This document shows positions 7,675-16,220 of a stretch of DNA of 64,000 nucleotides, piece after piece (position 1 is the first letter of the stretch; the number at the start of each line of letters is the position of its first letter). Origin of the DNA: Okeania sp. SIO1I7 (GTDB lineage: Bacteria > Cyanobacteriota > Cyanobacteriia > Cyanobacteriales > Microcoleaceae); contig JAAHGF010000013.1 of assembly GCA_010672585.1 (NCBI GenBank), positions 60,328-124,327 of the forward strand, read 5' to 3'. Below the pieces are notes generated by a model. It did not search any database, was not told the DNA's origin, and saw only the letters and a program-made list of their open reading frames with translations. A program made the position numbers and the translations under genes.

Positions 7675-8994
7675 ATGGTCACATTAGTTCAGCAACTCAA
7701 ATCGGCTTTTCGCATCCAATCGGTTACTACCGTCGATAACGGGGTGCAAATTACTTGGAAAGATGGTCACGAAAGCTTTTATCACAACCTCTGGCTGCGG
7801 GATACTTGCCACTGTCCCAAATGTTTCCAACCAAACACATTAAGCCTCAACAGTGGAGAAGGAGAAGGACACGACCCCCTGAAAATGCCACTAAATCCGA
7901 TAACTGAAACGGTCAAAATAGACCGCGACGGAAATTTAGATATCATTTGGGGTGGTGAAGAACCGGGACATCATAGCGTCTACGATCCATCTTGGCTGCG
8001 AGTTCACTGTCAAAAAGACCCGGCTATCAAACAACGACGAAAACCCCAGTTGTGGGATTCGTCAGTGTCTATCCCCCATTTCGATTATAATGAAGTAATG
8101 AGGGATGATGAGACACTACTGCTTTGGTTGGATAATATGCTAGAACTGGGAGTGGCGATCATTGACGGTGTTCCCAAAAATCAAGAAGCTTTTCTGGCGC
8201 TGGTAGAGCAGGTCGGACCCATTCAGCAACGATATCATCCAACTCATATCTTTACCTTAGATACAGCCAACCAACTTGCGGGGAAGATTCACCACGCCTA
8301 TAAGTACCTGAAACAGTTGCCCAATCATACCGATCACATCTCCTACAAGGTTCCTCCCAAACTTCAATTTCTCGGATGTATTGAATACGAAAATCCTGAC
8401 AATGACAGACAAGGATATTCCACTCTGGTAGATGGTTTCAAAATTGCTGAAGTTCTGAGGACTCAGCAGCCAAAATATTTCGAGCTACTCACCCAAGAGT
8501 ATATATCAACAGCTCGCAGACGGCTGGGTGTAGAGGAAAAAGTATCTGATCAGGAAAAAGGCACTAAGAAATACCAATGGGAAACCTATCATCGCCAGCA
8601 CGTCATTAATTTGGATGAAAATGGCGAAGTTTACCAGATTCGTCACAATGAAAAAGACCGGGCGCCCCTTGATGTTTCCCCGGACAAAATTCAAGACTTG
8701 TACGCAGCCTACCAAGCATTTACTGCCCTAGCTGAATCTCCAGAGTATAATGCCGAATTTCTGATCGCTCCCGGACAGGTATTGGTAAATGATAACTGGC
8801 GACTGCTCCACGGACGGACGGGTATTCACAATCCCCAACTGCGACGAGTTTTACTGGGAGCGTATATGAAGCCAGAAACATTCCGCAGCCGACGGCGACT
8901 GTTGCTCGGGAAAAAAAGTGGGATGCCAGATATGTGGTTAATGGGATGTTCAGACCGCGCTTTAGAAATTCTGGCAGAGCGCATGACTGCTTAA
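7675..8994 (+). CDS. gamma-butyrobetaine dioxygenase-like Fe(II)/2-oxoglutarate hydroxylase, copy 1
   Basis: The 439 residues form the two-domain layout of BBOX/trimethyllysine dioxygenases. The N-terminal DUF971 domain has RDTCHCPKC (Cys45, Cys47, Cys50), the three cysteines of its zinc site. A TauD-type jelly roll follows, with the facial triad HTD at 218-220 and distal His379 in WRLLHGRTG; the downstream arginines would bind 2-oxoglutarate. The family hydroxylates betaines or quaternary amino acids, but the actual substrate is unknown. AAAAGGAG precedes the ATG at 7675 as a good ribosome binding site. Confidence 0.9.
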   Translation: MVTLVQQLKSAFRIQSVTTVDNGVQITWKDGHESFYHNLWLRDTCHCPKCFQPNTLSLNSGEGEGHDPLKMPLNPITETVKIDRDGNLDIIWGGEEPGHHSVYDPSWLRVHCQKDPAIKQRRKPQLWDSSVSIPHFDYNEVMRDDETLLLWLDNMLELGVAIIDGVPKNQEAFLALVEQVGPIQQRYHPTHIFTLDTANQLAGKIHHAYKYLKQLPNHTDHISYKVPPKLQFLGCIEYENPDNDRQGYSTLVDGFKIAEVLRTQQPKYFELLTQEYISTARRRLGVEEKVSDQEKGTKKYQWETYHRQHVINLDENGEVYQIRHNEKDRAPLDVSPDKIQDLYAAYQAFTALAESPEYNAEFLIAPGQVLVNDNWRLLHGRTGIHNPQLRRVLLGAYMKPETFRSRRRLLLGKKSGMPDMWLMGCSDRALEILAERMTA

Positions 8995-9279
8995 ACTAGT
9001 ATATCTTCCATGGATTAAAGTCATATAAATTTTGGCTTATTGCTGGTGCGGGTCACACTTATGATGGTTTTTGGTATCACCCTGGAAAAAATTTTGATCC
9101 CTGGTTCGGTATGACCTTATACCGTGGAAGCAACACTAGTACAGCTTCCACGAAACAAAGCTAAGTTTAATATTTAGCCAATTTTAGGTCTGCGTCATGC
9201 TTTGAGAAAGTCCATTAACTTATTGATGAATCATGGATGTGGCACTAGATAAAGGTTAACTTTAGCAAGGTGAAAACAA
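8995..9279. other. intergenic region with a protein-like stretch lacking a start
   Basis: Between 9003 and 9164 one forward frame reads a protein-like segment including GAGHTYDGFWYHPGKNF and ends at TAA, but it follows a TAG and has no start codon. It may be the tail of a lost gene. A small hairpin, GGTATGACCTTATACC, lies near 9108-9123. Confidence 0.3.
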
Positions 9280-10779
9280 ATGAAAAAAGTTCCAACAATA
9301 GGATTAGTTGAAGTCCCAGAAGTCCAGGTACGCGGAGCAAATGATGGAATCGGTTACCGAGAGAGATTGCCTTTGATTAGCAAGCAAATTCTCATCTCTA
9401 ACTTGCGTGCGGGTGGATTTGATGCTAGACTGGTGAACCTCTTAGAGGGAGACGATGAAGAAGAATACGGTGAAGTTGAGTGGGGCGGTCAAACGCTTAA
9501 AAAAGTTCTGGTTGGGCGAAAAATTACCAGTGTTGACCCTGATGCTTGCGATGCTTGGGGGGTGACGATGAACTTTACTCGTCAGCGCGAGGCAGCTTGT
9601 CTGACCGTCAAATATTTGGCTAGCACGGGAAAGCCTGTAGTGGTTGGAGGGTCTGATGCTATTGCCGCGCCGGATGCCTATTTTAAAGCAGGCGCAGCAG
9701 CAGTTGTTAAAGATAAATCTGGGGGAGCAAATTGGCCTATATTCGATCACGTACTGGAAAAACCAGAGCGAGAAGAACTATCGGGTGTCCTCTTCCCTGA
9801 CGGTACTGAATACCGAAAACGCTTTCCCGGATTGCATCCCGAAGATTGGCCGCTGCCATCTTTAGATGTCGTGAAGGAATGTTTTGGGATTGGACTTTCC
9901 TATAACACCGTGCGATTGGATCCTCAAGGTTCCGTGTTTGCAGATATAGGCTGCGATCGCAAGTGCGACTTTTGTCAGACGCCAAGTTATCGTTTGGGAT
10001 ATCTGCGTATGTCACCACAAAGAACCCTCAAGTGGTTTGAACTTCAGAAGGAAGCAGGCTCCCGTGGGGTTCAAAGCCAATCAGACCAATTTCTGGGACG
10101 GATCTTATTTGAAGGCGGACGTCAGGAAATTCTGGATATTCTCAACGGACTGCGAGAGCGGGAAATTCCCTTTGCTTGGGTGAATGGTGTCGAACTGAAG
10201 AAGGCTACCTTGGGCCGAGGTATTCGTCCTGATGGGGATATGACTCCTGATGATGAACTGGTACGAGCAATTTGGGGTTGGGACGGTAAAGTAGGCTGCT
10301 ATCATGCCTTTATTCCTGCGGAACGTCCGGTAGAAGGTAAGGAAGCTTATTATAAGCTGATGCCCTGGAGAGAGCATTGCAACATGATGCGAGCGATCGT
10401 CCGCGCAGGAGTGCCGTTAATTGGCTATGGTGTAATTATTGGGTTTCCCGACGATAGCCATGAAAGTTTGCGTCGCCTTGAGGAGGCTCTATCTACTCTC
10501 TACCAAGAGCTAAAGGCAATAAATCCCAAACTGATTTTTAGAGTGAGACCCTATTCAGTCAGTCCTATTGTGGGAACTCCCGCAGGGCAACAAATCAGGG
10601 AATCGGGTTTGTTGGCATTTGACGATCCAACAATTATTGGAGGATTTTGGACGCCTTGTATCAATACGAAGCATCTTAGCTATTTAGAGCTTTCAGATTG
10701 GCAAAATCGTTTGCTGAAAATTGGGGATAGCCTTAGGGGCTTCAATCTCACCAGGAAAAATAGCGATAATAAGGATTAA
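9280..10779 (+). CDS. radical SAM enzyme with N-terminal B12-binding-like domain
   Basis: The protein is 499 residues. Residues 25-160 resemble the Rossmann domain of cobalamin-binding radical SAM enzymes (KPVVVGGSDAIAAPDAYF), but no DxHxxG motif is present, so base-off binding is not predicted. The cluster motif CDRKCDFC gives Cys225, Cys229 and Cys232 for the 4Fe-4S centre. GVIIGFPDDSHESL near 390 is typical of the C-terminal half of the barrel. The reaction cannot be inferred; methylation or a radical rearrangement are both possible. It lies between the two dioxygenase genes on the same strand and probably acts in the same pathway. Confidence 0.85.
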   Translation: MKKVPTIGLVEVPEVQVRGANDGIGYRERLPLISKQILISNLRAGGFDARLVNLLEGDDEEEYGEVEWGGQTLKKVLVGRKITSVDPDACDAWGVTMNFTRQREAACLTVKYLASTGKPVVVGGSDAIAAPDAYFKAGAAAVVKDKSGGANWPIFDHVLEKPEREELSGVLFPDGTEYRKRFPGLHPEDWPLPSLDVVKECFGIGLSYNTVRLDPQGSVFADIGCDRKCDFCQTPSYRLGYLRMSPQRTLKWFELQKEAGSRGVQSQSDQFLGRILFEGGRQEILDILNGLREREIPFAWVNGVELKKATLGRGIRPDGDMTPDDELVRAIWGWDGKVGCYHAFIPAERPVEGKEAYYKLMPWREHCNMMRAIVRAGVPLIGYGVIIGFPDDSHESLRRLEEALSTLYQELKAINPKLIFRVRPYSVSPIVGTPAGQQIRESGLLAFDDPTIIGGFWTPCINTKHLSYLELSDWQNRLLKIGDSLRGFNLTRKNSDNKD

Positions 10780-10917
10780 CGTTTAAGTAACCCGGCGGGA
10801 AGTCCCGCGCTGTAATTTTCAATGAGCGCGCCGTATGGGAAAGCCGGGCACCAATGTGTGTAGTTCGTCCTGATTTTTGATATAATAACGAATGTAGATA
10901 TAAAGGTCTATTCTAGG

Positions 10918-12341
10918 ATGCTACTGAAATATAAGTACAAGCTCAAGCCCCATAAAAGTCAAGGGGTTATTATCGCTAATTGGTTAGAATTGGCAAGAAT
11001 ACAATATAATTATCGTTTGGCTCAAAGGTTGAATTGGTTTGAATCAACACGCACACCAGTAAATGCCTGTCCTTTAAATGTTTCAGTAGTACCAGTAGAC
11101 CAAATTTATCAAAATATCCCCGAATTTAGAGTACAAACACGGGATGGCAGAAAGAAAGATAGTGATGGCAACCCAGTAACGAAAAAAGGTGATAAGCATC
11201 CTAATATCATAAATGGTTATGTAGTTTGGGAAACAGTACAGTTAGCAGACCTAGCACAAACTAAAAAGCTATTTCCGTATGGACAAATCCATACACTCCC
11301 AGGTTTTACAGGATGTTGTTCAGCGTGTACAAACTACCATGGATAACTATACCTTACCTGACAAAAACGGTAAAACCAGTGGGAGGCCGAAATTCAAAGG
11401 GAAGCATTATTATAATTCGTTCAGTTATCCTCAGTTATCAAATTCTCATCTTGTCAAAAATGCCAACGGTCGTTTTTGTATAAATCTACCAAAGATTGGT
11501 TTAGTCCCCTTTGTCTACAATCGCCTAATACCAGGAGGATTCAAGGTCAAGACAGGTACAGTAATTCGCGAAGCAGACGGATGGTATATTAGCTTCACCA
11601 TAGAAGATAAGACTGTACCTTTGAGGAGTGTAGAAATTCAACCCACCTCAGATAACTCCAAAGGTATCGACCTAGGATTGTTGCACTATGCTGTTACATC
11701 TGATGGAGAATTTATAGAAGTTCCTAAATTTTTCAGATTCTCTGAGCATCGCTTATCTAAACTACAGGTGAGATTAGCTAAAAAACCAAAACATTCTCAT
11801 CCTTGGAAGATTCTCAAGGGTAAAATAGCAAAACTCCATCAACTAATAGCTAGGCAACGACTCGACTGGCAATTCAAACTTGCTTATCATTTGTTCAGTG
11901 ACTGTCAGGTGATATTTTTAGAAGACCTGCAAATAGCTTCTTTAGTCAGACGTTGCAAAGCTAAATTAGGTGATAATGGTCAATTTTTGCCCAATGGTCA
12001 GTCAGCTAAATCAGGGCTAAATAAGTCTTTGCAAGATGCAGCAACTTATCAATTTCTTGAAATCTTAGAGTATGTTGCCTGGAAGTTAGGCAACAGAATT
12101 ATCAAAGTAGACTCAAAAGGTACGTCTCAACATTGTTGGGAATGCTTGAGTAAAGTCCCCAAAAGCTTATCAGAACGCTGGCATTCATGCCCTAAATGTG
12201 GTCAAGAGCTAGATAGAGACTATAACTCACCCACCCCTCTAGCTCCCCTCCCGGGAGGGGATGGGGGTGGGTTGGATTATTATCAACACAGGAGGAGGAC
12301 ATCACTTCTGTAAAAACTGCGGTCAAGGCTTCCTTGGCTGA
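10918..12341 (+). pseudogene. tnpB: tnpB, frameshifted and interrupted by a palindromic repeat
   Basis: The first 120 codons (MLLKYKYKLKPHKSQG...KKLFPYG) run out of frame at about 11280. The match continues in another frame as KSIHSQVLQDVVQRVQTT, so a one-base shift has occurred. The rest shows RuvC-I GIDLGL, RuvC-II IFLEDLQI with its Glu, the CWEC...CPKCG zinc finger and DRDYNS of RuvC-III. A 48-base palindrome (12228-12275) interrupts the frame directly after DRDYNS. Beyond it the lost C-terminus is readable as IIINTGGGHHFCKNCGQGFLG, ending at 12341. Two independent lesions make a functional nuclease unlikely. Confidence 0.88.
12228..12275. repeat. GGGAGG palindromic repeat inside tnpB
   Basis: CACCCACCCC...CTCCCGGGAGGGG...GGGGTGGGTT forms a strong hairpin. 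Related sequences occur at 22467-22520, 29648-29683, 48824-48857 and 53506-53536. Here it has entered the coding sequence of tnpB, showing that the unit is or was mobile. Confidence 0.75.
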
Positions 12342-12417
12342 AGAATCCCGCGCTCTCCCGTAGGGGAGCGTCGGGAGTATGTCAAGTAATCTATTTAGAA
12401 TAATATTGAGGTGTAAC

Positions 12418-13719
12418 ATGACAGCAGTATTGCAACAACTCAAACCTACCTTTCGCATTGAATCAGTGGTAACAACGGACAACGGTGTCAACATTACTTG
12501 GAAAGACGGTCACGAAAGTTTTTATCATAACCTTTGGCTTTTAGATAGCTGTCGGTCTCCTAAATTCTTTCACCGAGATACTTTGAGTATCAGCAGCGGG
12601 CACGATGTGCTCAACATGCCTTTAAACCCAACTCCCGAAGAGGTTAAGCTCGATCGCGAAGGCAATTTAGATATTATTTGGGGTGGCGACCAAACAGGTC
12701 ATCAAAGTGTCTTTGATGCCTCGTGGCTGCGGGTTCACTGCCAAAACGACCCGGCCTTGAAGCAACGCCGCAAACCTCAACTGTGGGACTCGTCTGTGTC
12801 GGTGTCTCATTTTGATTGCTATGAGGTGATGAACGATGATGGAGTATTATTGTCGTTCCTCAATAAAATAGTCGATATGGGAGTGGCAATAATTGACGAT
12901 GCTCCGAAAAACGAAGAAAGCTTCCGGGCATTGATAGAGCGAGTAGGACCGCTCCGGCAACGATACCATCCTACCAACGTGTTTGCGATGGATAGAAGCA
13001 ACAAAAAGGCTCAGGCTATCCAACATTCCTATCAAGTGGGAACTTTAAGAAATCATACGGATGTTACTGCTTATGACATTCCTACCGGGCTGCAATTTCT
13101 CGAATGTATCCTCTACGAGAACCCAGATGGCGATCGCCAGGCTTATTCTACGGTCGTTGACGGTTTCAAACTGGCAGAAGTTATCAAAGCAGAAAATCCA
13201 TGGTTTTTTGAATTGCTAACTACGGAATATATCCCCGCAGGTCGTAAGCGACTTTCAGTGGAGGAGAAACTGGGCGAACATGAATCTAGTGCCCGTAAGT
13301 ACGAATGGGATGCTTATCGGCACAACCATGTCATTAATTTGGATGAAAATGGGGAGGTGTATCAGATTAGGTACAACCACAATACACGAGTACCCCTGGA
13401 GGTTTCTTACGATAAAATTCACGACCTCTTGGCAGCCTATAAGCGATTTTCTCAATTGTTGCAAGACCCTGAATATAATGCCGAATTTTTGTTAACTCCA
13501 GGACAGGTATTAGTGGTTGATAACTGGCGAGTGCTTCACGGGCGAACTGGTATTTGGAACCCTAATCTACAACGAATTTTATTGGGTGCTTATTTAGAAG
13601 AAGAAAGTTTCCGCTGCCGACGGCGAGTTTTATTGGGGGACAAAACGGGGATGTCTGACTTGTGGTTAATGGGATGTTCGGATCGTGCTTTGGAGATTCT
13701 GGCAGACCGACATTTATAG
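12418..13719 (+). CDS. gamma-butyrobetaine dioxygenase-like Fe(II)/2-oxoglutarate hydroxylase, copy 2
   Basis: The 433-residue paralogue aligns end to end with the product at 7675. The start at 12418 was chosen because MTAVLQQLKPTFRIE matches MVTLVQQLKSAFRIQ and GAGGTG precedes it; an upstream ATG at 12379 would only add element-derived residues. The HTD triad part and LHGRTG are conserved, so the oxygenase centre looks intact. In the N-terminal domain the zinc motif has changed to LLDSCRSPKFF: Cys45 stays, while Cys47 and Cys50 are Ser and Phe. It probably has a changed substrate or partner and has lost structural zinc. Confidence 0.88.
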   Translation: MTAVLQQLKPTFRIESVVTTDNGVNITWKDGHESFYHNLWLLDSCRSPKFFHRDTLSISSGHDVLNMPLNPTPEEVKLDREGNLDIIWGGDQTGHQSVFDASWLRVHCQNDPALKQRRKPQLWDSSVSVSHFDCYEVMNDDGVLLSFLNKIVDMGVAIIDDAPKNEESFRALIERVGPLRQRYHPTNVFAMDRSNKKAQAIQHSYQVGTLRNHTDVTAYDIPTGLQFLECILYENPDGDRQAYSTVVDGFKLAEVIKAENPWFFELLTTEYIPAGRKRLSVEEKLGEHESSARKYEWDAYRHNHVINLDENGEVYQIRYNHNTRVPLEVSYDKIHDLLAAYKRFSQLLQDPEYNAEFLLTPGQVLVVDNWRVLHGRTGIWNPNLQRILLGAYLEEESFRCRRRVLLGDKTGMSDLWLMGCSDRALEILADRHL

Positions 13720-14209
13720 AACCCCTAAACGGATCTCATAGATTGGGAGTGTGGGAAGTGTGGGGAGAGGGGGGAGAGGGGGGAGACGGGGAGATGGGGA
13801 GATGGGGAGATGGGGAGATGGGGAGGAGGCAAATTTCTACCTTTTCCCCCTCCAGTTGTTTCTCTAGCTTCTGGGTTCTGCACCCGCCGCAGCCAAAAAC
13901 CCGTACCGCGCGCAAAGATACGGTTAGGGGTTCTATAAATAAATGATGAAGGAGTCAGGAGTCAGGAGTCAGGAGGGAAGAAAGAAGAAGAAAGAGAAAG
14001 TTTTTTTTATCACTAATTATCCGGACATGATATTACAGCGCTTTTCAGATTGATGAACCACATCGTCATAACCAAAACCCTGTAGGGGCGAACTGCCGTT
14101 TGCTTCGCATAACTATCGTTAACGCCCCTACTGTGGTCTACCCACATGAAAACCACTGTAAGACTCAAACATAGTGATAGTTGGAAGACTTAAAATTTTA
14201 GTTTTTTTT

Positions 14210-14302
14210 AGACCTCTTGCAAAATTTTTAATTAAATTAATTTAAGAGCTGAAATAAATAATTTCATCTCCCTATTCCCTTACTTTTGCAAGAAGTCTTT
14301 TG
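14210..14302. repeat. MITE-like pair of inverted repeats
   Basis: AGACCTCTTGCAAAA at 14210 faces TTTTGCAAGAAGTCT at 14286-14300, about 60 AT-rich bases apart. This is the architecture of a very short non-autonomous element. Adjacent duplication of a target was not clear. Confidence 0.55.
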
Positions 14303-14313
14303 AATATGGCTGA

Positions 14314-14357
14314 AGCTCTAGGAATGGCAAAAAATGCCAATTTCTAGGGCTTTTTTT
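14314..14357 (+). terminator. rho-independent terminator-like hairpin
   Basis: AGCTCTAGGAATGGCA and TGCCAATTTCTAGGGCT pair around an AAAAA loop and are followed by seven Ts. No gene ends just upstream, and asnS starts about 100 bases downstream. It may terminate an unseen short transcript or act in the asnS leader. Confidence 0.5.
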
Positions 14358-14455
14358 GACAAAGAAAAACTTTATTTGATTGATAGTTTATGCTAAACTT
14401 TATATAATACCAAAAAAAAATCAAAATAGCAAGTCTGATAGATAGGATTAAAGAA

Positions 14456-15847
14456 ATGACAAAGCAACGAATTGCCGAAATATTAAGAAGCGGTAAACCT
14501 GATACCAAAGTAACAATTCAAGGGTGGGTACGCACTAAGCGAGAGTTGAAAGAATTTGCTTTTGTAGAAGTTAATGATGGTTCATGTTTAGCTAACCTAC
14601 AGGTGGTATTAAATCCCGAAATACCAAATTATCAAGAAAGTTTGCAGCAAATGAATACTGGTGCATCGGTGGAAGTAACGGGTATTTTGGTAGAGTCGCC
14701 AGCAAAGGGACAAAGAATTGAACTTAAGGCAGAAAAGGCGATCGCTTATGGTGATGCTGACCCTCAAACTTATCCTTTGCAGAAAAAACGTCATTCTTTT
14801 GAGTTTCTCCGCACTATTGCACATTTGCGAGGACGAACTAATACTTATGGATCGGTTTTTCGAGTGAGAAATGCTTGTGCTAATGCTGTGCATCAATTTT
14901 TTCAAGAACGAGGTTTTTTGTGGGTTCATACTCCTATTATTACTGCTAGTGACTGTGAAGGAGCAGGGGAAATGTTTACAGTTACTAATTTAGATTTAAA
15001 GAAAGTTCCATTAACAGAAAAACAAGATATTGATTTTAGTCAAGACTTTTTTGGAAAGCCTGCTTTTCTGACAGTTAGCGGTCAGTTAGAAGCGGAAATT
15101 ATGGCAACTGCTTTTAGTAATGTTTATACGTTTGGTCCGACTTTTAGAGCAGAAAATTCTAATACTTCTCGGCATTTGGCTGAGTTTTGGATGATTGAAC
15201 CGGAGATGGCTTTTTGTGATTTGGTAGGGGATATGGATTTGGCTGAGGAATTTCTGAAATACATTTTTAAATCTGTTTTGGAAAGTTGTCCGGAAGATAT
15301 GGAATTTTTCAATAAACGGATCGATAAAACAGTTTTTGAAACGGCGGATACGATTATTAATAATAGTTTTGAAAGGATTACTTATACTGAGGCTGTTTCT
15401 TTATTGGAAAAGACGGATAAAAAGTTTGAATATCCGGTAGAGTGGGGTTTAGATTTACAGTCGGAACATGAACGTTATTTGTGTGAGGAATTGTTTAAAA
15501 AACCTGTGATTGTGACTGATTATCCGGCAAAAATTAAGGCTTTTTATATGCGTTTAAGTGATGATGGTAAGACGGTTAGGGCGATGGATGTTTTGGTGCC
15601 AAAGGTAGGAGAAATTATTGGTGGTTCTCAGAGGGAAGAACGTTTGGATATTTTGGAGAAAAGGATAGATGAACAGGAGATGAATAAGGAGGAATTATGG
15701 TGGTATTTAGATTTGCGTAGGTATGGTACTGTGCCTCATGCGGGGTTTGGTTTGGGATTTGAAAGAGTGGTGCAGTTTATGACAGGAATGGGGAATATTC
15801 GAGATGTGATTCCTTTTCCGAGGGCGCCTTTAACTGTAGATTTTTAA
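14456..15847 (+). CDS. asnS: asparaginyl-tRNA synthetase
   Basis: The protein is 463 residues, the usual length. The N-terminal OB-fold anticodon domain contains [20 protein letters not shown]. The class II core shows motif 2 around [20 protein letters not shown] and motif 3 near the C-terminus as [15 protein letters not shown]. It charges tRNA-Asn with asparagine in the cytoplasm. The gene stands alone with no obvious operon partner. Codon use in its second half is richer in G-ending codons than in many neighbours, with no sign of damage. Confidence 0.95.
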   Translation: MTKQRIAEILRSGKPDTKVTIQGWVRTKRELKEFAFVEVNDGSCLANLQVVLNPEIPNYQESLQQMNTGASVEVTGILVESPAKGQRIELKAEKAIAYGDADPQTYPLQKKRHSFEFLRTIAHLRGRTNTYGSVFRVRNACANAVHQFFQERGFLWVHTPIITASDCEGAGEMFTVTNLDLKKVPLTEKQDIDFSQDFFGKPAFLTVSGQLEAEIMATAFSNVYTFGPTFRAENSNTSRHLAEFWMIEPEMAFCDLVGDMDLAEEFLKYIFKSVLESCPEDMEFFNKRIDKTVFETADTIINNSFERITYTEAVSLLEKTDKKFEYPVEWGLDLQSEHERYLCEELFKKPVIVTDYPAKIKAFYMRLSDDGKTVRAMDVLVPKVGEIIGGSQREERLDILEKRIDEQEMNKEELWWYLDLRRYGTVPHAGFGLGFERVVQFMTGMGNIRDVIPFPRAPLTVDF

Positions 15848-16220
15848 TCTACATTCTGGATGTCAACTTGTAACATTAAAAGTAGTCTAGTAGTGGACTG
15901 TTTCAGCTAAAATAGTTCATTAGGGAGTAGGGTAGTGGCGTGTCAATACTAAAATTGTGGATTACTAGCAACCTAGAAGACCTCTCCCCCAACCCCTCTC
16001 CTGCGAGGAGAGGAAAGAAGTCCCTTCCCTCCCTTGCATAGCTTTCAACTAGCTTGTCACCCCGTGAGGTGGTAAACTGAAATCGACGCACCTCGGCAGA
16101 TCGCTGAAACGCTGATTCTTTGGCTGACCTGCGTCGATGCCTTACCCAATAGTCGCTACCCTACCCTTGGGAAATTCAGCGTCCTGAAGAACTAAACTAT
16201 GCTTCCCGCCAACCTTCAAT
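15848..16220. other. intergenic region with short repeats
   Basis: This convergent gap between asnS and the membrane-protein gene includes a CTCTCCCCCAACCCCTCTCC module with a small GCGAGGAGAGG palindrome near 15980-16010. No coding potential was accepted. No clear terminator follows asnS. Confidence 0.4.

Larger units (their letters stand above)
10785..12386 (+). mobile_element. IS605-type (IS1341-like) element, tnpB only
   Basis: The left end starts with a subterminal hairpin, GGCGGGAAGTCCCGCGCT, and the right end is ...GTCGGGAGTATGTCAA. The same end types occur without tnpB at 35930-36178. The element separates the radical SAM gene from the second dioxygenase, which otherwise look like one transcription unit. 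No tnpA is present. Boundaries are read from the end motifs and are accurate to a few bases at best. Confidence 0.7.
13720..14455. other. repeat-rich intergenic region upstream of asnS
   Basis: The 736 bases contain a GGGGAGAT microsatellite (about 13776-13830), a GGAGTCA tandem (about 13951-13976), an AGGGGCG-type repeat (14082-14152), an inverted-repeat pair (14210-14302) and a terminator-like hairpin (14314-14357). No gene is credible. Confidence 0.6.

Noticed and set aside
13662..13946. 94-codon ORF across the end of dioxygenase 2
   Set aside because: It overlaps the gene in another frame and continues into the GGGGAGAT microsatellite.
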